Part shown: positions 1-10,523 of the stretch, in pieces
How positions within the stretch are numbered: position 1 is the stretch's first letter
Layout: every line of letters begins with the position of its first letter
Assembly: GCA_010030895.1 (NCBI GenBank)
Contig: RHBS01000006.1
Location: 1-36,280 of the forward strand
DNA from: Actinomycetota bacterium
GTDB taxonomy: Bacteria > Actinomycetota > Actinomycetes > Nanopelagicales > Nanopelagicaceae
Direction of reading: 5' to 3'
Length of the DNA: 36,280 nucleotides
Translations under genes and position numbers: made by a program
The notes under the pieces: generated by a model
The model's input: the letters and a program-made list of their open reading frames with translations, nothing else
Databases searched by the model: none
What the model was told of the DNA's origin: nothing

Positions 1-49
1 ACATCTTTGAGACATCATCCGGGTCTTTATTTAGATTTGCTCGTACCAC
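1..49 (-). CDS. menG: Demethylmenaquinone methyltransferase, 5' end only (runs off the window)
   Basis: Minus-strand translation from a GTG at 49..47 gives (V/M)VRANLNKDPDDVSKMF, matching the actinobacterial MenG/UbiE N-terminus (xALDKDPxDVAxMFD). Divergent from menF. Not in the ORF track. Confidence 0.72.
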   Translation of the reverse strand, partial: MVRANLNKDPDDVSKM

Positions 50-114
50 ACCCCCATTCTTATAGGAGTAGGCTTGTGGCACAAATCCAACAACTAGGTG
101 GGCTTAAGTAAATC

Positions 115-1344
115 ATGTCTGTTTTAATTACTTCTGAAGTGTTAGGTGAACATCCCTTATTAACCTCAATCAGTACAGATTTAAAAATCTCAACAACCTG
201 GGTACGTGGTGGAGATGGCTTAGTGGGCTTTGGCGAATACAAAAGATTTGAGGTTAAAGGAAAAAATAGATTCAAAGAGGCTAATAACTGGTGGCAAAAA
301 CAGTTATCGGCTTTTACTATTAATAATAATGTTCATGGAATTGGTACCGGTCCAATTCTATTTACATCCTTCGCATTTGATCCAGAAGATTTGTCAGTTT
401 TAATTATTCCGAAGATTGTAATCGGCCAAAAAAGTGGAAAATCTTGGATAACTTGGATAGGTGAAGGCAAGCAACCGAAGATAAGTAAAATTATTAATTC
501 ACCAAGTAGTGGAAGTATTACTTGGGAGAACAACTCAATCGATGAGCAAAAATGGCAAAGCCAAATCTCGAAAGCTGTAACAGCTATCCGAAATGGAAGA
601 CTAGAAAAGGTAGTTCTTGCTAGAGACCTAACCGCTACTTCATCTACCGATATCAATATAAACAACTTACTGCAACGACTTGAAATTGATTACCCCTCAA
701 CCTGGGTATTTCTAGTAGATGATTTGGTTGGTGCCACCCCCGAGTTACTTGTTCGATTAAGTAAATCTATGATTACCTCGAGAGTTTTAGCAGGAACAAT
801 TCAGAAGACAGGTCATGAGGATCGTGATTTAGCCCTTGCCGCATCACTTGCTAAATCTTCAAAAGATTTAGAAGAGCATGAGTATGCAGTCAAATCTGTC
901 GCTGATGCGCTTGCTCCATTTTGTTCATCAACGAATGTTCCTGAATCACCATTTGTTTTACATCTTTCTAATGTCATGCACCTTGCTACAGATGTAACTG
1001 GTGTACTTACTGATAGTGCTAAAAAGACTGATATTTTTACATTGATTGAAAATTTACACCCTTCTGCTGCAGTGTGCGGTACACCGACAGAAGATGCAAA
1101 AAAATTGATTAAAGAATTAGAACAGTTGAATCGAGATAGGTATGCGGGCCCAGTTGGTTGGATTGATGCAAATGGCGATGGTGAAATTGCCATCGCATTA
1201 AGGTGCGGAATCCTAGGTAACAACAACAAAACTATCAGGATATTTGCTGGGTGCGGAATAGTTGCAGGCTCTGATCCAGTAACAGAATATGCCGAAAGTC
1301 AGGCTAAATTAATGCCTATGCGCACTGCTTTAGAAACTCTTTGA
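115..1344 (+). CDS. menF: Isochorismate synthase
   Basis: 409 aa chorismate-binding protein; LEKVVLARDL, LHPSAAVCGTPTEDA and RDRYAGPVGW motifs; inside the men cluster. Confidence 0.95.
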   Translation: MSVLITSEVLGEHPLLTSISTDLKISTTWVRGGDGLVGFGEYKRFEVKGKNRFKEANNWWQKQLSAFTINNNVHGIGTGPILFTSFAFDPEDLSVLIIPKIVIGQKSGKSWITWIGEGKQPKISKIINSPSSGSITWENNSIDEQKWQSQISKAVTAIRNGRLEKVVLARDLTATSSTDININNLLQRLEIDYPSTWVFLVDDLVGATPELLVRLSKSMITSRVLAGTIQKTGHEDRDLALAASLAKSSKDLEEHEYAVKSVADALAPFCSSTNVPESPFVLHLSNVMHLATDVTGVLTDSAKKTDIFTLIENLHPSAAVCGTPTEDAKKLIKELEQLNRDRYAGPVGWIDANGDGEIAIALRCGILGNNNKTIRIFAGCGIVAGSDPVTEYAESQAKLMPMRTALETL

Positions 1345-2861
1345 AAAATTTCTTTTAGATTTTTTGCATTTTCACTTCTACTTGGTACGGAAACAATTAC
1401 AACACTCAAACCGATTATTGGTTTAGAGATTAACTGATTTAACTCATCTAAATTTGAAACTCTAGATGATGAAACGCCAAAACCATCTGTAATTTTCAAT
1501 AAATCTAAGTTATGTGGTGTACCAAATATTTGTTCAAAATTGTCGGCATTAGATTGCGGAAGTGTAGAAAAAATTCCTCCACCATTGTTGTCTATTACAA
1601 AAATTCTGATATTAAGTTTTGGTGAATTAGCAAGGGCTGAAATATCATGCAAAAAAGTGAGGTCTCCCAGTATTGCAGTGGTCGAATCAAACTTCTCTGC
1701 AATTCCAAATATGGTAGAAATATTTCCATCAATGCCCGCTAATCCACGGTTCGCGAATACTTCAATGCCACTTCTTGGGTGAACGAATGCCTCGATATCT
1801 CTTACTGGCCTTGATGAGCCTATAAAAACTGCACTCCCGTCAGCTAATTGCTCACAGATTTTAGTAATCACTTTCTGCTCAGACCAAGGTAAATTTTCTA
1901 ACTCCTTAGCTGCGATATTTGAAGCTTTATTCCAAACCTCTGAATTTGTGGCATCGCTGATTATCTCATCTGGAAGCTCGCTCAGTAATATCTTTGCTTC
2001 ACGCCTGCTATCTATATTCTTAATTCTTGGGTCGATAACAACACTTTCATTTATTGAGACAATGAATGAGTTTATACTCCTAGATAATGTTGTTCGGCCA
2101 ATTGAAATTACTTGCTTAGGCTTTAATTGTTGTGAAATTTTTTGATCTGCAAGAAAAATTGAAGCGTGTGCAACAGAATTTGGAAAACTCAATGGATCTT
2201 CAGCAATAACTGGCCAATTTAACTTCGAAGCAAAATCAATAACCTCGCTTTTGGTATACCCAGCCCGATCATGACCTACTACTAGTACTCCAGTAGAAAC
2301 CTTCAATTTACCTTTAATTTTATTAGCAAAGTTAATGGGAGTGATTTTAATACCAGATAACCAATCCTCTTCTGCCGATGAAATCAATGGTTCGTCGAAC
2401 TGAATATTTAAATGAACTGGACTACCAGTTAAATAACTTTTTATATTAGTGTCACTTGCAATGTCATGAGTTTTGATTGATTGAAACATATCGATTTGAT
2501 CAGTAGTTTGATTTGCACCAGTTCTTCTAAGGCGAGCTGGACGATCGGCCGTAATGATTAAGAGTTTGTTGACACCATGAACTGATTCAAGTGCCGCAGG
2601 TAAAAAATTTGCAGCGGCTGTTCCACTTGTACAAATAACTGCGACATAATTATTAATTGCCTTAGAGATTCCTAGAGCAAAAAAAGCAGCCCCTCGTTCA
2701 TCCAACTTCACATGCAGGTTTATTAGTTGCTTGTTCGCTGCTTGGCTTAGAGCGATTGAAAAAGGAGCATTTCTTGAACCAGGAGACATAACAAAATCAC
2801 TTACGCCTACTTCAATTAGTTGCCTAATTAATGAATGAGCCAATTTGGTTGAATCACTCAC
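1299..2861 (-). CDS. menD: 2-succinyl-5-enolpyruvyl-6-hydroxy-3-cyclohexene-1-carboxylate synthase
   Basis: 520 aa ThDP enzyme; MSPGSRNAPFSIAL, DERGAAFFALG, TSGTAAANFLPA, GDLTFLHDISAL. Confidence 0.95.
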   Translation of the reverse strand: MSDSTKLAHSLIRQLIEVGVSDFVMSPGSRNAPFSIALSQAANKQLINLHVKLDERGAAFFALGISKAINNYVAVICTSGTAAANFLPAALESVHGVNKLLIITADRPARLRRTGANQTTDQIDMFQSIKTHDIASDTNIKSYLTGSPVHLNIQFDEPLISSAEEDWLSGIKITPINFANKIKGKLKVSTGVLVVGHDRAGYTKSEVIDFASKLNWPVIAEDPLSFPNSVAHASIFLADQKISQQLKPKQVISIGRTTLSRSINSFIVSINESVVIDPRIKNIDSRREAKILLSELPDEIISDATNSEVWNKASNIAAKELENLPWSEQKVITKICEQLADGSAVFIGSSRPVRDIEAFVHPRSGIEVFANRGLAGIDGNISTIFGIAEKFDSTTAILGDLTFLHDISALANSPKLNIRIFVIDNNGGGIFSTLPQSNADNFEQIFGTPHNLDLLKITDGFGVSSSRVSNLDELNQLISKPIIGLSVVIVSVPSRSENAKNLKEIFQRVSKAVRIGINLA

Positions 2862-3799
2862 ATTAAGCCCTCCTGATAAATCTGGTTAATCCTATTGTGC
2901 CACCAAGTATGCCTATCTGGTTCTACCATAAATTTATCAATCAGATCAGGAATAACTTTTCGATTTATGATTACTCCATTACTTATACTCAATGGCATTG
3001 TTGTTATGTCAGATTTAAATAACGCACCAGTTCCTAAACCACAGGCTCCATATAAATTTGGAATCGATTGTGCCAGGGATAAACCATGTGAAATTCCGAT
3101 ACTGCTCTCTAGTGCACTTGAGATGACTACTGGTAAATCAACTTTTTCAATTAACTCTAACGCTTGGGTAATGCCACCAGATGGTGCCCATTTGATTACT
3201 GCAATATCTGCAACTTCTTTTAGTAGGGCATAATCTTGATTTGAATTTTTTCTAATAGACTCATCAATTGCAATTTTGATTTGAGTTTTCTTACGTAACT
3301 GTAAAAGTTCTGCCAGTTCAAGACAAGGCTGTTCTACATAGTCAATTTTCCCATTAAATGTCTCCTCATAATTTTTAAGATTCTCAATAGCCTGATCTAA
3401 GCCCCATTGGCCATTTACATCTAACCTAAACTTCGCATCTGGAATATGATTTAGTACCTCAGCTAACAATTCTTGATCTTTTTTAAAATCATTTATTTTT
3501 ACCTTGATAATCTTGCACCCTGGAAATTTAGAGAGCAAATTTTTTACCTCTGCTACTTTTACATTTGGTAACGTTGCATTTATTTCTATACTTTCGCGAA
3601 TTTTCTCAGGGGGCTGAATGGTTGCACTTTCTAACGCAGCCTTGAGCCAAGTTGCAGATTCTTTACTTCCATACTCAATAAATGGCGAAAATTCACTCCA
3701 GCCAGCTGGGCCTTCAAACAAAGCAATTTCACGAACATTTAATCCACGAAAATTAGTAATGAGGGGTAAAGCGACAACCTTTAATTCATAGGGAAACAT
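2858..3799 (-). CDS. menC: o-succinylbenzoate synthase
   Basis: 313 aa enolase-superfamily protein; KVKI, RLDVNGQW, YVEQPC, IAIDESI; overlaps menD by 4 bp. Confidence 0.93.
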   Translation of the reverse strand: MFPYELKVVALPLITNFRGLNVREIALFEGPAGWSEFSPFIEYGSKESATWLKAALESATIQPPEKIRESIEINATLPNVKVAEVKNLLSKFPGCKIIKVKINDFKKDQELLAEVLNHIPDAKFRLDVNGQWGLDQAIENLKNYEETFNGKIDYVEQPCLELAELLQLRKKTQIKIAIDESIRKNSNQDYALLKEVADIAVIKWAPSGGITQALELIEKVDLPVVISSALESSIGISHGLSLAQSIPNLYGACGLGTGALFKSDITTMPLSISNGVIINRKVIPDLIDKFMVEPDRHTWWHNRINQIYQEGLM

Positions 3800-3801
3800 A
3801 A

Positions 3802-4692
3802 CTACGGGCGCTTGGGAAATTTATTGAAGTCTGGTTCGCGCTTTTCTTTGAATGCGTTACGACCTTCTTGACCTTCCTGGGTTAAGTAAAAAAGTAGGGT
3901 TGCATCTCCAGCTAACTGTTGCACCCCAGCCAAACCATCATCTGCAGCATTAAGGCTCGCCTTTAATAATCGAAGTGCCATAGGAGAGTGACGAAGCATT
4001 TCTCTTGCCCAAGAAACAGTTTCCGCTTCTAATTCATTAATTGGGACAACCGCATTTACTAATCCCATATTCAAAGCTTCTGAAGCATCGTATTGACGGC
4101 AAAGGAACCAAATTTCTCTTGCTTTTTTTTGCCCTACGTGTGCAGCTAAAAGTCCAGCTCCATAACCACCATCAAATGAACCCACCATTGGCCCGGTCTG
4201 GCCAAATTTTGCATTGTCCGCTGCAATAGTTAAATCACACACCACATGTAATACATGACCACCCCCAATAGCCCAGCCTGCAACCATTGCAATTACTGGC
4301 TTAGGAGTGCGACGAATTTGAACTTGTAAATCTAAAACATTTAATCTGCCAATACCTTTTTTACTAAGAGCATCGTCGCCTAAATATCCGTCATCTCCAC
4401 GAACATTAATATCTCCACCGGAACAAAAAGCTTCACTACCTTCGCCAGTGAAAATAATTACACCAACTTGATCATTATCGCGGGCAAGGTTAAAAGCTTC
4501 AGATAATTCAAAAAGTGTTTGAGGACGGAAAGCATTTCTAACCTGAGGCCGATTAATTGTAATCTTTGCGATACCGTCTGCCACTTGATACTTAACATCG
4601 GTAAATTTTTCACTGCCAACGCCTGATTGCCATTTAGGAATTGATCGATCTCCTGGTTGACGCTTAATTGGCTTACTCAAGATACTCTCCAA
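3802..4692 (-). CDS. menB: 1,4-dihydroxy-2-naphthoyl-CoA synthase
   Basis: 296 aa crotonase-fold protein; [44 protein letters not shown]. Confidence 0.96.
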   Translation of the reverse strand: MESILSKPIKRQPGDRSIPKWQSGVGSEKFTDVKYQVADGIAKITINRPQVRNAFRPQTLFELSEAFNLARDNDQVGVIIFTGEGSEAFCSGGDINVRGDDGYLGDDALSKKGIGRLNVLDLQVQIRRTPKPVIAMVAGWAIGGGHVLHVVCDLTIAADNAKFGQTGPMVGSFDGGYGAGLLAAHVGQKKAREIWFLCRQYDASEALNMGLVNAVVPINELEAETVSWAREMLRHSPMALRLLKASLNAADDGLAGVQQLAGDATLLFYLTQEGQEGRNAFKEKREPDFNKFPKRP

Positions 4693-4726
4693 GGTTTTAA
4701 TCGGATTTAGATAGCGATAGCCTACG

Positions 4727-5812
4727 ATGATTATGGTGGAAAAAAAACTGCGCCCAATAATGCCTATTCAGGCTGAGTGGTCAACCCCACAATTACAAGA
4801 AAATATAGCTGTAGCCCTCGAAGGTTCTGGCGCTGCTTTATCTACTACAAAACTTAAAATCAAAGAAGTCGATGAAGATGTAGCCCTAGTCGTCAACTCA
4901 TCTGGTTCAACAGGAGAGGCAAAATTAGTTGTAATTTCACGTGCTGCCTTAATTGCATCGACTAACGCAAGCCATAAGTTTTTAGGTGCCGTTCCCGGGG
5001 ATACTTGGTCACTACTTCTTCCAACCACACATATTGCTGGCCTAAATGTAATTATCCGTGCTACAGCATTAGGAACAAAAGTTATAGACAATCGAGGCGT
5101 TAACAAGTATGAAGATGCTGATTTTATTTCAATTGTTCCAACCCAGCTTCATAAGGCTATTTATCAGGATCGGAAATTACTTGAGCACCTAACAGCTGCT
5201 GAGGCCGTGCTTGTAGGTGGTGGGCCTTTGGATAGTAATCTTAAAAAATTAGCGGAGAGTAAGCATGTAAAGATAGTTACAACTTATGGCATGACCGAGA
5301 TGAGCGGTGGATGTGTTTATAACAATAAGCCACTAGAGGGTGTTAAATTTGAAATAGATAACAATGGTTTAATTAAATTAGCCGGACCTATGCTAGCTAA
5401 GGGTTATTTAGGAGAAGGTGGCACAATCAATGCCATTGATGATTCTGGTTGGTTTACAACTACCGACCTTGGACAGGTTAGCTCTGGATTACTAAAAGTT
5501 ATTGGAAGGGCTGATGAAGTGATAATTACCGGAGGTGAGAAGATCTCCTTACCATTTGTTGAAGATCAAATTAAGAGTATCTTTCCAAATACTCCACTAA
5601 TTGTTTTTTCAATCCCAGATAAAATTTGGGGGGAGAGACTTTGTATTGGATCCATTACAAATATATCGCTTGAGGAAATTGGAAATAAATTAGGGCCGAT
5701 CTTAAAACCAAAAACTTTATTTTTATTTAACGAAATTCCTACTACCGCCATCGGGAAACCAGATCGGCAAACTGCTAAAAAAATGGCCTTAGAGATAGGA
5801 TTAAACGATTGA
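4727..5812 (+). CDS. menE: o-succinylbenzoate-CoA ligase
   Basis: 361 aa AMP-binding enzyme; [48 protein letters not shown]. Alternative ATG at 4733. Confidence 0.93.
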   Translation: MIMVEKKLRPIMPIQAEWSTPQLQENIAVALEGSGAALSTTKLKIKEVDEDVALVVNSSGSTGEAKLVVISRAALIASTNASHKFLGAVPGDTWSLLLPTTHIAGLNVIIRATALGTKVIDNRGVNKYEDADFISIVPTQLHKAIYQDRKLLEHLTAAEAVLVGGGPLDSNLKKLAESKHVKIVTTYGMTEMSGGCVYNNKPLEGVKFEIDNNGLIKLAGPMLAKGYLGEGGTINAIDDSGWFTTTDLGQVSSGLLKVIGRADEVIITGGEKISLPFVEDQIKSIFPNTPLIVFSIPDKIWGERLCIGSITNISLEEIGNKLGPILKPKTLFLFNEIPTTAIGKPDRQTAKKMALEIGLND

Positions 5813-6657
5813 ATAAATGGATTATTGGCGCCAGAATTAAAACTCTACCAGCTGCAATATCGCCGGTACTTATTGGCACAAGTTATGCAGAAAAAATAAA
5901 CTGGATTAATGCCTCACTTGCATTGGCGGTTGCGCTTTTCTTACAAATAGCAGTTAATTTTTCAAATGACTTCTCAGATGGAGTAAAAGGTACAGATAAC
6001 TTGAGAGTAGGCCCAGTTAGATTAGTTGCTTCCGGGTTAGCAACTGCAACCGCGGTTAGGAATGCTGCGTATCTTTGCTTTTTATTGGCTGCAATGGCTG
6101 GCTTAATCTTGTCTCTAAGTATAAGTAAATGGTTAATTATTATCGGCGTGATATCAATTTTAGCGGCTTGGGGTTACACCGGAGGCAAAAAACCATATGG
6201 CTACATCGGATTTGGTGAGTTGTCAGTATTCGTCTTTTTTGGACTAGTTGCAACTATTGGTAGCTACTACATCCAAAGTCAAGAGCTAAATTGGCAAATC
6301 TTACTTTTAGCTATTCCGGTTGGATTTTTATCATGCGCAATATTAGTCATCAATAATCTCCGTGATATTTCAAGTGATAAATTGGTTGGGAAAAGAACTC
6401 TCGCCGTGCTAATTGGTGAGCAGCAAACTAGATATTTTTATGTAGCTTTATTAGTTATTGCTCAGCTAGTTTCACTTGTTGCAAGTATAGTAGAAATTAA
6501 AATGCTTCTTACTTTAATCTGCACTCCTTTATTGATTAATCCAATAAAAAAGATTTTATCGGGGGCAAAAGGAGTTGAATTAATCCCAATTCTCGGGAAA
6601 ACCGCAAGATTGCAATTGCTGCTAGCGGTAATTACCGCCGCCGCCCTATTTAACTAA
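5809..6657 (+). CDS. menA: 1,4-dihydroxy-2-naphthoate polyprenyltransferase
   Basis: 282 aa UbiA-family membrane protein; NFSNDFSDGVKGTD and NNLRDISSDKLVGKRTLAV motifs; starts with a 4-bp overlap with menE. Confidence 0.94.
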   Translation: MNKWIIGARIKTLPAAISPVLIGTSYAEKINWINASLALAVALFLQIAVNFSNDFSDGVKGTDNLRVGPVRLVASGLATATAVRNAAYLCFLLAAMAGLILSLSISKWLIIIGVISILAAWGYTGGKKPYGYIGFGELSVFVFFGLVATIGSYYIQSQELNWQILLLAIPVGFLSCAILVINNLRDISSDKLVGKRTLAVLIGEQQTRYFYVALLVIAQLVSLVASIVEIKMLLTLICTPLLINPIKKILSGAKGVELIPILGKTARLQLLLAVITAAALFN

Positions 6658-6664
6658 AATGGTA

Positions 6665-6670
6665 TAAAAT
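6665..6670 (+). promoter_or_regulatory. Candidate -10 hexamer TAAAAT for a leaderless PLDc_N transcript
   Basis: TAAAAT, 6 nt, ATG (6677); no SD. Confidence 0.35.
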
Positions 6671-6676
6671 ATAGCT

Positions 6677-6928
6677 ATGTTGAAATATTTAATAGTATTT
6701 ATAATCGTTGTAGATATTTACACGCTTGTCGATTGTGCTATTACACCACAGGAAAAGGTAAGAAGATTTCCTAAGTGGGCCTGGCTATTAATTATTATCT
6801 TTACCGGTATTTTTGGTGATATTGCTTGGTTTATTGCAGGTCGACCAAGAAGGCCTGGCCAAAATAGGGGCGGTAAAGGAAGAATTATTCCACCTGATGA
6901 CAATCCAGATTTTCTTCGAAAGTTATAA
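6677..6928 (+). CDS. PLDc_N domain small membrane protein
   Basis: 83 aa, two hydrophobic segments, WAWLLIIIFTGIFGDIAWFIAGRP typical of PLD-nuclease N-terminal proteins; in actinobacterial men/ccs neighbourhoods. Confidence 0.8.
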   Translation: MLKYLIVFIIVVDIYTLVDCAITPQEKVRRFPKWAWLLIIIFTGIFGDIAWFIAGRPRRPGQNRGGKGRIIPPDDNPDFLRKL

Positions 6929-7822
6929 ACCAGAGTAAGTGTGTTTACCAGTTCCCCAAATATTTATATAAATATAATTAAATAAAAATGTAGAACCAGC
7001 AAGCAAACATAACCAAGCTGCTTTTCGTCCACGCCATCCAACTGTAACTCGGGCATGTAGGTAGGCAGCATATGCAACCCAAGTTATAAAGGCCCAGGTC
7101 TCCTTTGGATCCCAACCCCAATACCTTCCCCAAGCAGCCTCCGCCCAGATTGCTCCTGCAATAACTGAAAATGTCCAGAGCGGAAAGACCAAAGCAATAA
7201 GTCGATAAGACAAATTATCTAAACTTTCAAGTGTTGGTAATTTTTGCAACCAAATAGGCCTTGAACCTTTTTGCTCATAACGATCTAAAATTAAGTAAGT
7301 GCCAGCAATAAAGTTGGCAAGTAAAAAAACGCCTCCAGAAATTATTGCAGCTGAAACATGTATCACTAGCCAAGTTGATTTCAAGGCTGGAACTAATGGA
7401 GCACTTGGCCTATAAAGCAAAGTTACAGCAGTACCTAGCGTTATTAAGATTGAAATAGATGCTGGTAGTGCGAGCCAACGCATTTTGTATTTTGCTAGTG
7501 CAAATAAATAGGCAATTGAAAAAGATAATGCACCAGTAATTGAAAACTCATACATATTTCCCCAGGGAACACGATTTGCCGAAATGCCCCTAAAAATCAC
7601 TCCAGCAAACAAAAGAATTGTCGCTATTAGCATAAATGCTGAACCAAGGCGGCCTATACGTTCAGTTTTAGAAAAATCTAACTTTGTTTTCCTAACTGTT
7701 ATTTCGGGAGTTTTTACTGACCAAGCCACTTCGATTGCATGGGCAAGAAATGCAAGTGCATAGATCACCATAGCTGAATAAATAAAATTATTAGATAGTA
7801 AAGCAGCTGACCTATCGCTCAC
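6923..7822 (-). CDS. ccsA: Cytochrome c biogenesis protein CcsA/CcsB-type (System II haem handling)
   Basis: 299 aa multi-TM protein with WAEAAWGRYWGWDPKETWAFITWVAYAAYLHAR (WWD domain). Confidence 0.93.
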   Translation of the reverse strand: MSDRSAALLSNNFIYSAMVIYALAFLAHAIEVAWSVKTPEITVRKTKLDFSKTERIGRLGSAFMLIATILLFAGVIFRGISANRVPWGNMYEFSITGALSFSIAYLFALAKYKMRWLALPASISILITLGTAVTLLYRPSAPLVPALKSTWLVIHVSAAIISGGVFLLANFIAGTYLILDRYEQKGSRPIWLQKLPTLESLDNLSYRLIALVFPLWTFSVIAGAIWAEAAWGRYWGWDPKETWAFITWVAYAAYLHARVTVGWRGRKAAWLCLLAGSTFLFNYIYINIWGTGKHTYSGL

Positions 7823-9263
7823 TGCTAACCTCCTTTATTAAATCTTCGATCTCTTCTTTTAGACCAGGTATTTCATTTTTTGAAAGGCCAGCCACTTGAG
7901 TTTTCTTACCTTGCTTTACCCAAATTCTTCGCTGCCTAGTAAAAAGTGAAATCAATAACCCTAAGATCGCAAGTATTGCACCAATCAGCGCATAATTCTT
8001 TCCCGGATCACTAACTATTTGTAAGTTAACCCAAGAATTCCATCCTGTAAATGTGATACTCCCCTCACCAAAATCATAAGTTTCATTTAGAGATAAGGCT
8101 TTTAGCCCAATTCTTTCCATATTGGTGGTGTTAATTCGATATACAGATTGTGGAACTCCAGAATCTAAACCTAAATCACCTTTCCAGATAGAAAATAATA
8201 ATCTTGGATCTAAAACTTCCGGGTATGAGGAAAAACCACCGCGAATTGGATCTCGGTCAGCAGTTGGTAAGAAAGAACTTACAAATCCAATTTGCGGCTG
8301 CATATCTGGAACTTTTATAGCTCCAATTGAAGATAAATTACTATCTTGAGGCAAAAATGGAGTAGGTCCTTCAAATACAACTTTACCTTGTTTATTTTTT
8401 ACAATTACGATTGGTGAATATCCGTTTGCTTGTAAATAAATTTTGGTATTTCCATAAGTAAGTGGCTGGTTTACTTTAATTATCTTTAACTGCTCTTTAG
8501 AGCCAGCAGGGTTTGCAGTAGATACGGTAAGAGTGTAATCAATCGGAGAATTAGTAACCGAGTCATATTGGGCTTGAAAATCTTTTACCGTAATTGAAAA
8601 TGGAGTAAGTGAGTCCTCTTTTTGATACTTGCCAAAACTAAGTAAATCATATGATGTTGGCGTGTTAATAAATCTATCGCCAACATTAAGTATTGCATCT
8701 CCCTTACTTCCAAGGAGTGAACCAATCCCTACCCCTATAAGAATTAAAACAAGTGATAAGTGAAAAAGCAGGTTACCACTCTCTCGCGCATACCCCTTTT
8801 CAGCTGATATCGAATGTTCTTCGCGCCTTACTCTAAATCCTTTTTTCTTTAAATATTTCTCAGCACCATCTAAATTAATCTTTTTAATCTCCGTGAAATT
8901 ATCTAATCGATCTAGATACTTTGGGGTAAGTGGAGGCTGAGCCCCTATAGCCTTAATATGTTCGATGCTGCGCGGAAGTACGCAGCCAATTAATGAAATA
9001 AAAAGTAATAGATAAATAGCGCTAAACCATGGTGAGCTATAAACCTCAAATAAACTTAATCGATCTAACCAAGGCGCCAGGGATGGATTATCAATAAAAT
9101 ATTGTTTAACTTGAAGTGGGTTTTGTGTCCGCTGCGGAAATAGTGAGCCAGGAATGGCAGCAATTCCTAGAAGCAGTAACAAAATCAAGGCAGTTCGCAT
9201 GCTAGTAAGTTGGCGCCAGCACCACCTAAGGAATGACCTGCTATCTAATACGGTACTCATCAA
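7812..9263 (-). CDS. resB: Cytochrome c biogenesis protein ResB
   Basis: 483 aa ResB-like protein; N-terminal RTALILLLLLGIAAIPGSLFPQR; adjacent to ccsA and ccdA. Confidence 0.93.
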   Translation of the reverse strand: MMSTVLDSRSFLRWCWRQLTSMRTALILLLLLGIAAIPGSLFPQRTQNPLQVKQYFIDNPSLAPWLDRLSLFEVYSSPWFSAIYLLLFISLIGCVLPRSIEHIKAIGAQPPLTPKYLDRLDNFTEIKKINLDGAEKYLKKKGFRVRREEHSISAEKGYARESGNLLFHLSLVLILIGVGIGSLLGSKGDAILNVGDRFINTPTSYDLLSFGKYQKEDSLTPFSITVKDFQAQYDSVTNSPIDYTLTVSTANPAGSKEQLKIIKVNQPLTYGNTKIYLQANGYSPIVIVKNKQGKVVFEGPTPFLPQDSNLSSIGAIKVPDMQPQIGFVSSFLPTADRDPIRGGFSSYPEVLDPRLLFSIWKGDLGLDSGVPQSVYRINTTNMERIGLKALSLNETYDFGEGSITFTGWNSWVNLQIVSDPGKNYALIGAILAILGLLISLFTRQRRIWVKQGKKTQVAGLSKNEIPGLKEEIEDLIKEVSSER

Positions 9264-9991
9264 ATCAAAGGGATAAATCCGGAAATTAAATCTCTTAGGG
9301 AATTCATGAGTTGATCCCAGAGATTACTCACCTGCAATAAACCAATTAAAATTAATAGTCCCCCGCCTATCTTTGTCACTAAACCACCATTACGAGCAAC
9401 TAATTTGCGAAATGGTTCTGCTTTATCTAAAAACAAGCCCATCAATATAAAAGGCAGGCCTAAGCCTGCACAGTAGGCAGCCGAAAGGATTGCACCACGT
9501 TGTGCAGTTGCACTTTCAAAAGCTAAAACCTGAACTGCACCTAATGTTGGGCCAATACAAGGCGTCCAGCCAATCCCAAAAGCAAATCCAATAAATGGCG
9601 CAAAAATCAATCCAGTTTTAGTTTTAATATTTGGTTTATAACTTCTATAAAACTTCTCAGTAAATATAAAAACTAATCCAAGAAAAACAGTGATTAATCC
9701 TAAAATTATTGATAATACTCTTGAATTCTGCGAAATGATTGATCCAAGTTGACCAAAAAGTAACCCATAAGAAATAAACAACAAAGTAAAACCGGAAACA
9801 AAGAGAATTGATCCAAGAAAAACTCTACCTTTACTTTTCACCGAAGCCATTCCAGATGCATAAGATAAATAACCTGGTACTAGTGGAATAACACAAGGTG
9901 AAAAGAATGAAACAATGCCAGCCAGAGCTGCAATACCCATTGCAACTAAAAGGTTGCCATCAAATATCTGATTTATAAATAGCTCACGCAT
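9260..9991 (-). CDS. ccdA: Cytochrome c biogenesis / thiol-disulfide transporter CcdA
   Basis: 243 aa; FFSPCVIPLVPGYLSY and GIGWTPCIGPTLG motifs. Confidence 0.95.
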   Translation of the reverse strand: MRELFINQIFDGNLLVAMGIAALAGIVSFFSPCVIPLVPGYLSYASGMASVKSKGRVFLGSILFVSGFTLLFISYGLLFGQLGSIISQNSRVLSIILGLITVFLGLVFIFTEKFYRSYKPNIKTKTGLIFAPFIGFAFGIGWTPCIGPTLGAVQVLAFESATAQRGAILSAAYCAGLGLPFILMGLFLDKAEPFRKLVARNGGLVTKIGGGLLILIGLLQVSNLWDQLMNSLRDLISGFIPLI

Positions 9992-10523
9992 CAGCTAAAA
10001 CCTTATCCAACATTTTTCTTAGGCCAGCAACTGTTACTTCGCCGCTGATTCGAACTGCTACCTTTCCATTTTTATCAATTATTAAAGTCGTCGGAATAGC
10101 ATTTGGAATAAGTGAGCCACTAAATCCTAATAGGATTGAATCATCTATAAAGGTTGGGTAAGTAATTTTAAAATTTTCATAAAATGCCTTTGCAGAAGAT
10201 AGATTATCTCTAGTCAGAATTCCTGCAAATTGAACTTCGGGGTACTGAATTGAAAAATCCTGTAGCACCGGAGCTTCAGCTCTGCATGGAGCGCACCATG
10301 ATGCCCACACATTAATTACAGAAACTCGATTGGGATCTAAGGTGATTTCGCCAGAAGTTAAAGTAGGGCCAGAGATTTTAGGAGCAGTTTTCCGATCCGG
10401 TTTATCTAAAAAAAGTGAAACACCACTACCGGATACAAATGCATTTTCACTTTGAATAGTAGACCCAGGATTTGAACAACTAGTTACCATCAATACCATT
10501 AAAAAAACCGATACGAGTCTCAT
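9984..10523 (-). CDS. TlpA/ResA-like thioredoxin-fold lipoprotein
   Basis: 179 aa; lipobox-like LMVTSC near N-terminus, NVWASWCAPCRAEAP redox motif; upstream of ccdA. Confidence 0.9.
   Translation of the reverse strand: MRLVSVFLMVLMVTSCSNPGSTIQSENAFVSGSGVSLFLDKPDRKTAPKISGPTLTSGEITLDPNRVSVINVWASWCAPCRAEAPVLQDFSIQYPEVQFAGILTRDNLSSAKAFYENFKITYPTFIDDSILLGFSGSLIPNAIPTTLIIDKNGKVAVRISGEVTVAGLRKMLDKVLADA

Noticed and set aside
813-1229. 138-aa minus-strand ORF opposite menF
   Set aside because: Antisense to a confidently identified CDS, no recognisable motif; frame openness is explained by codon bias of menF.
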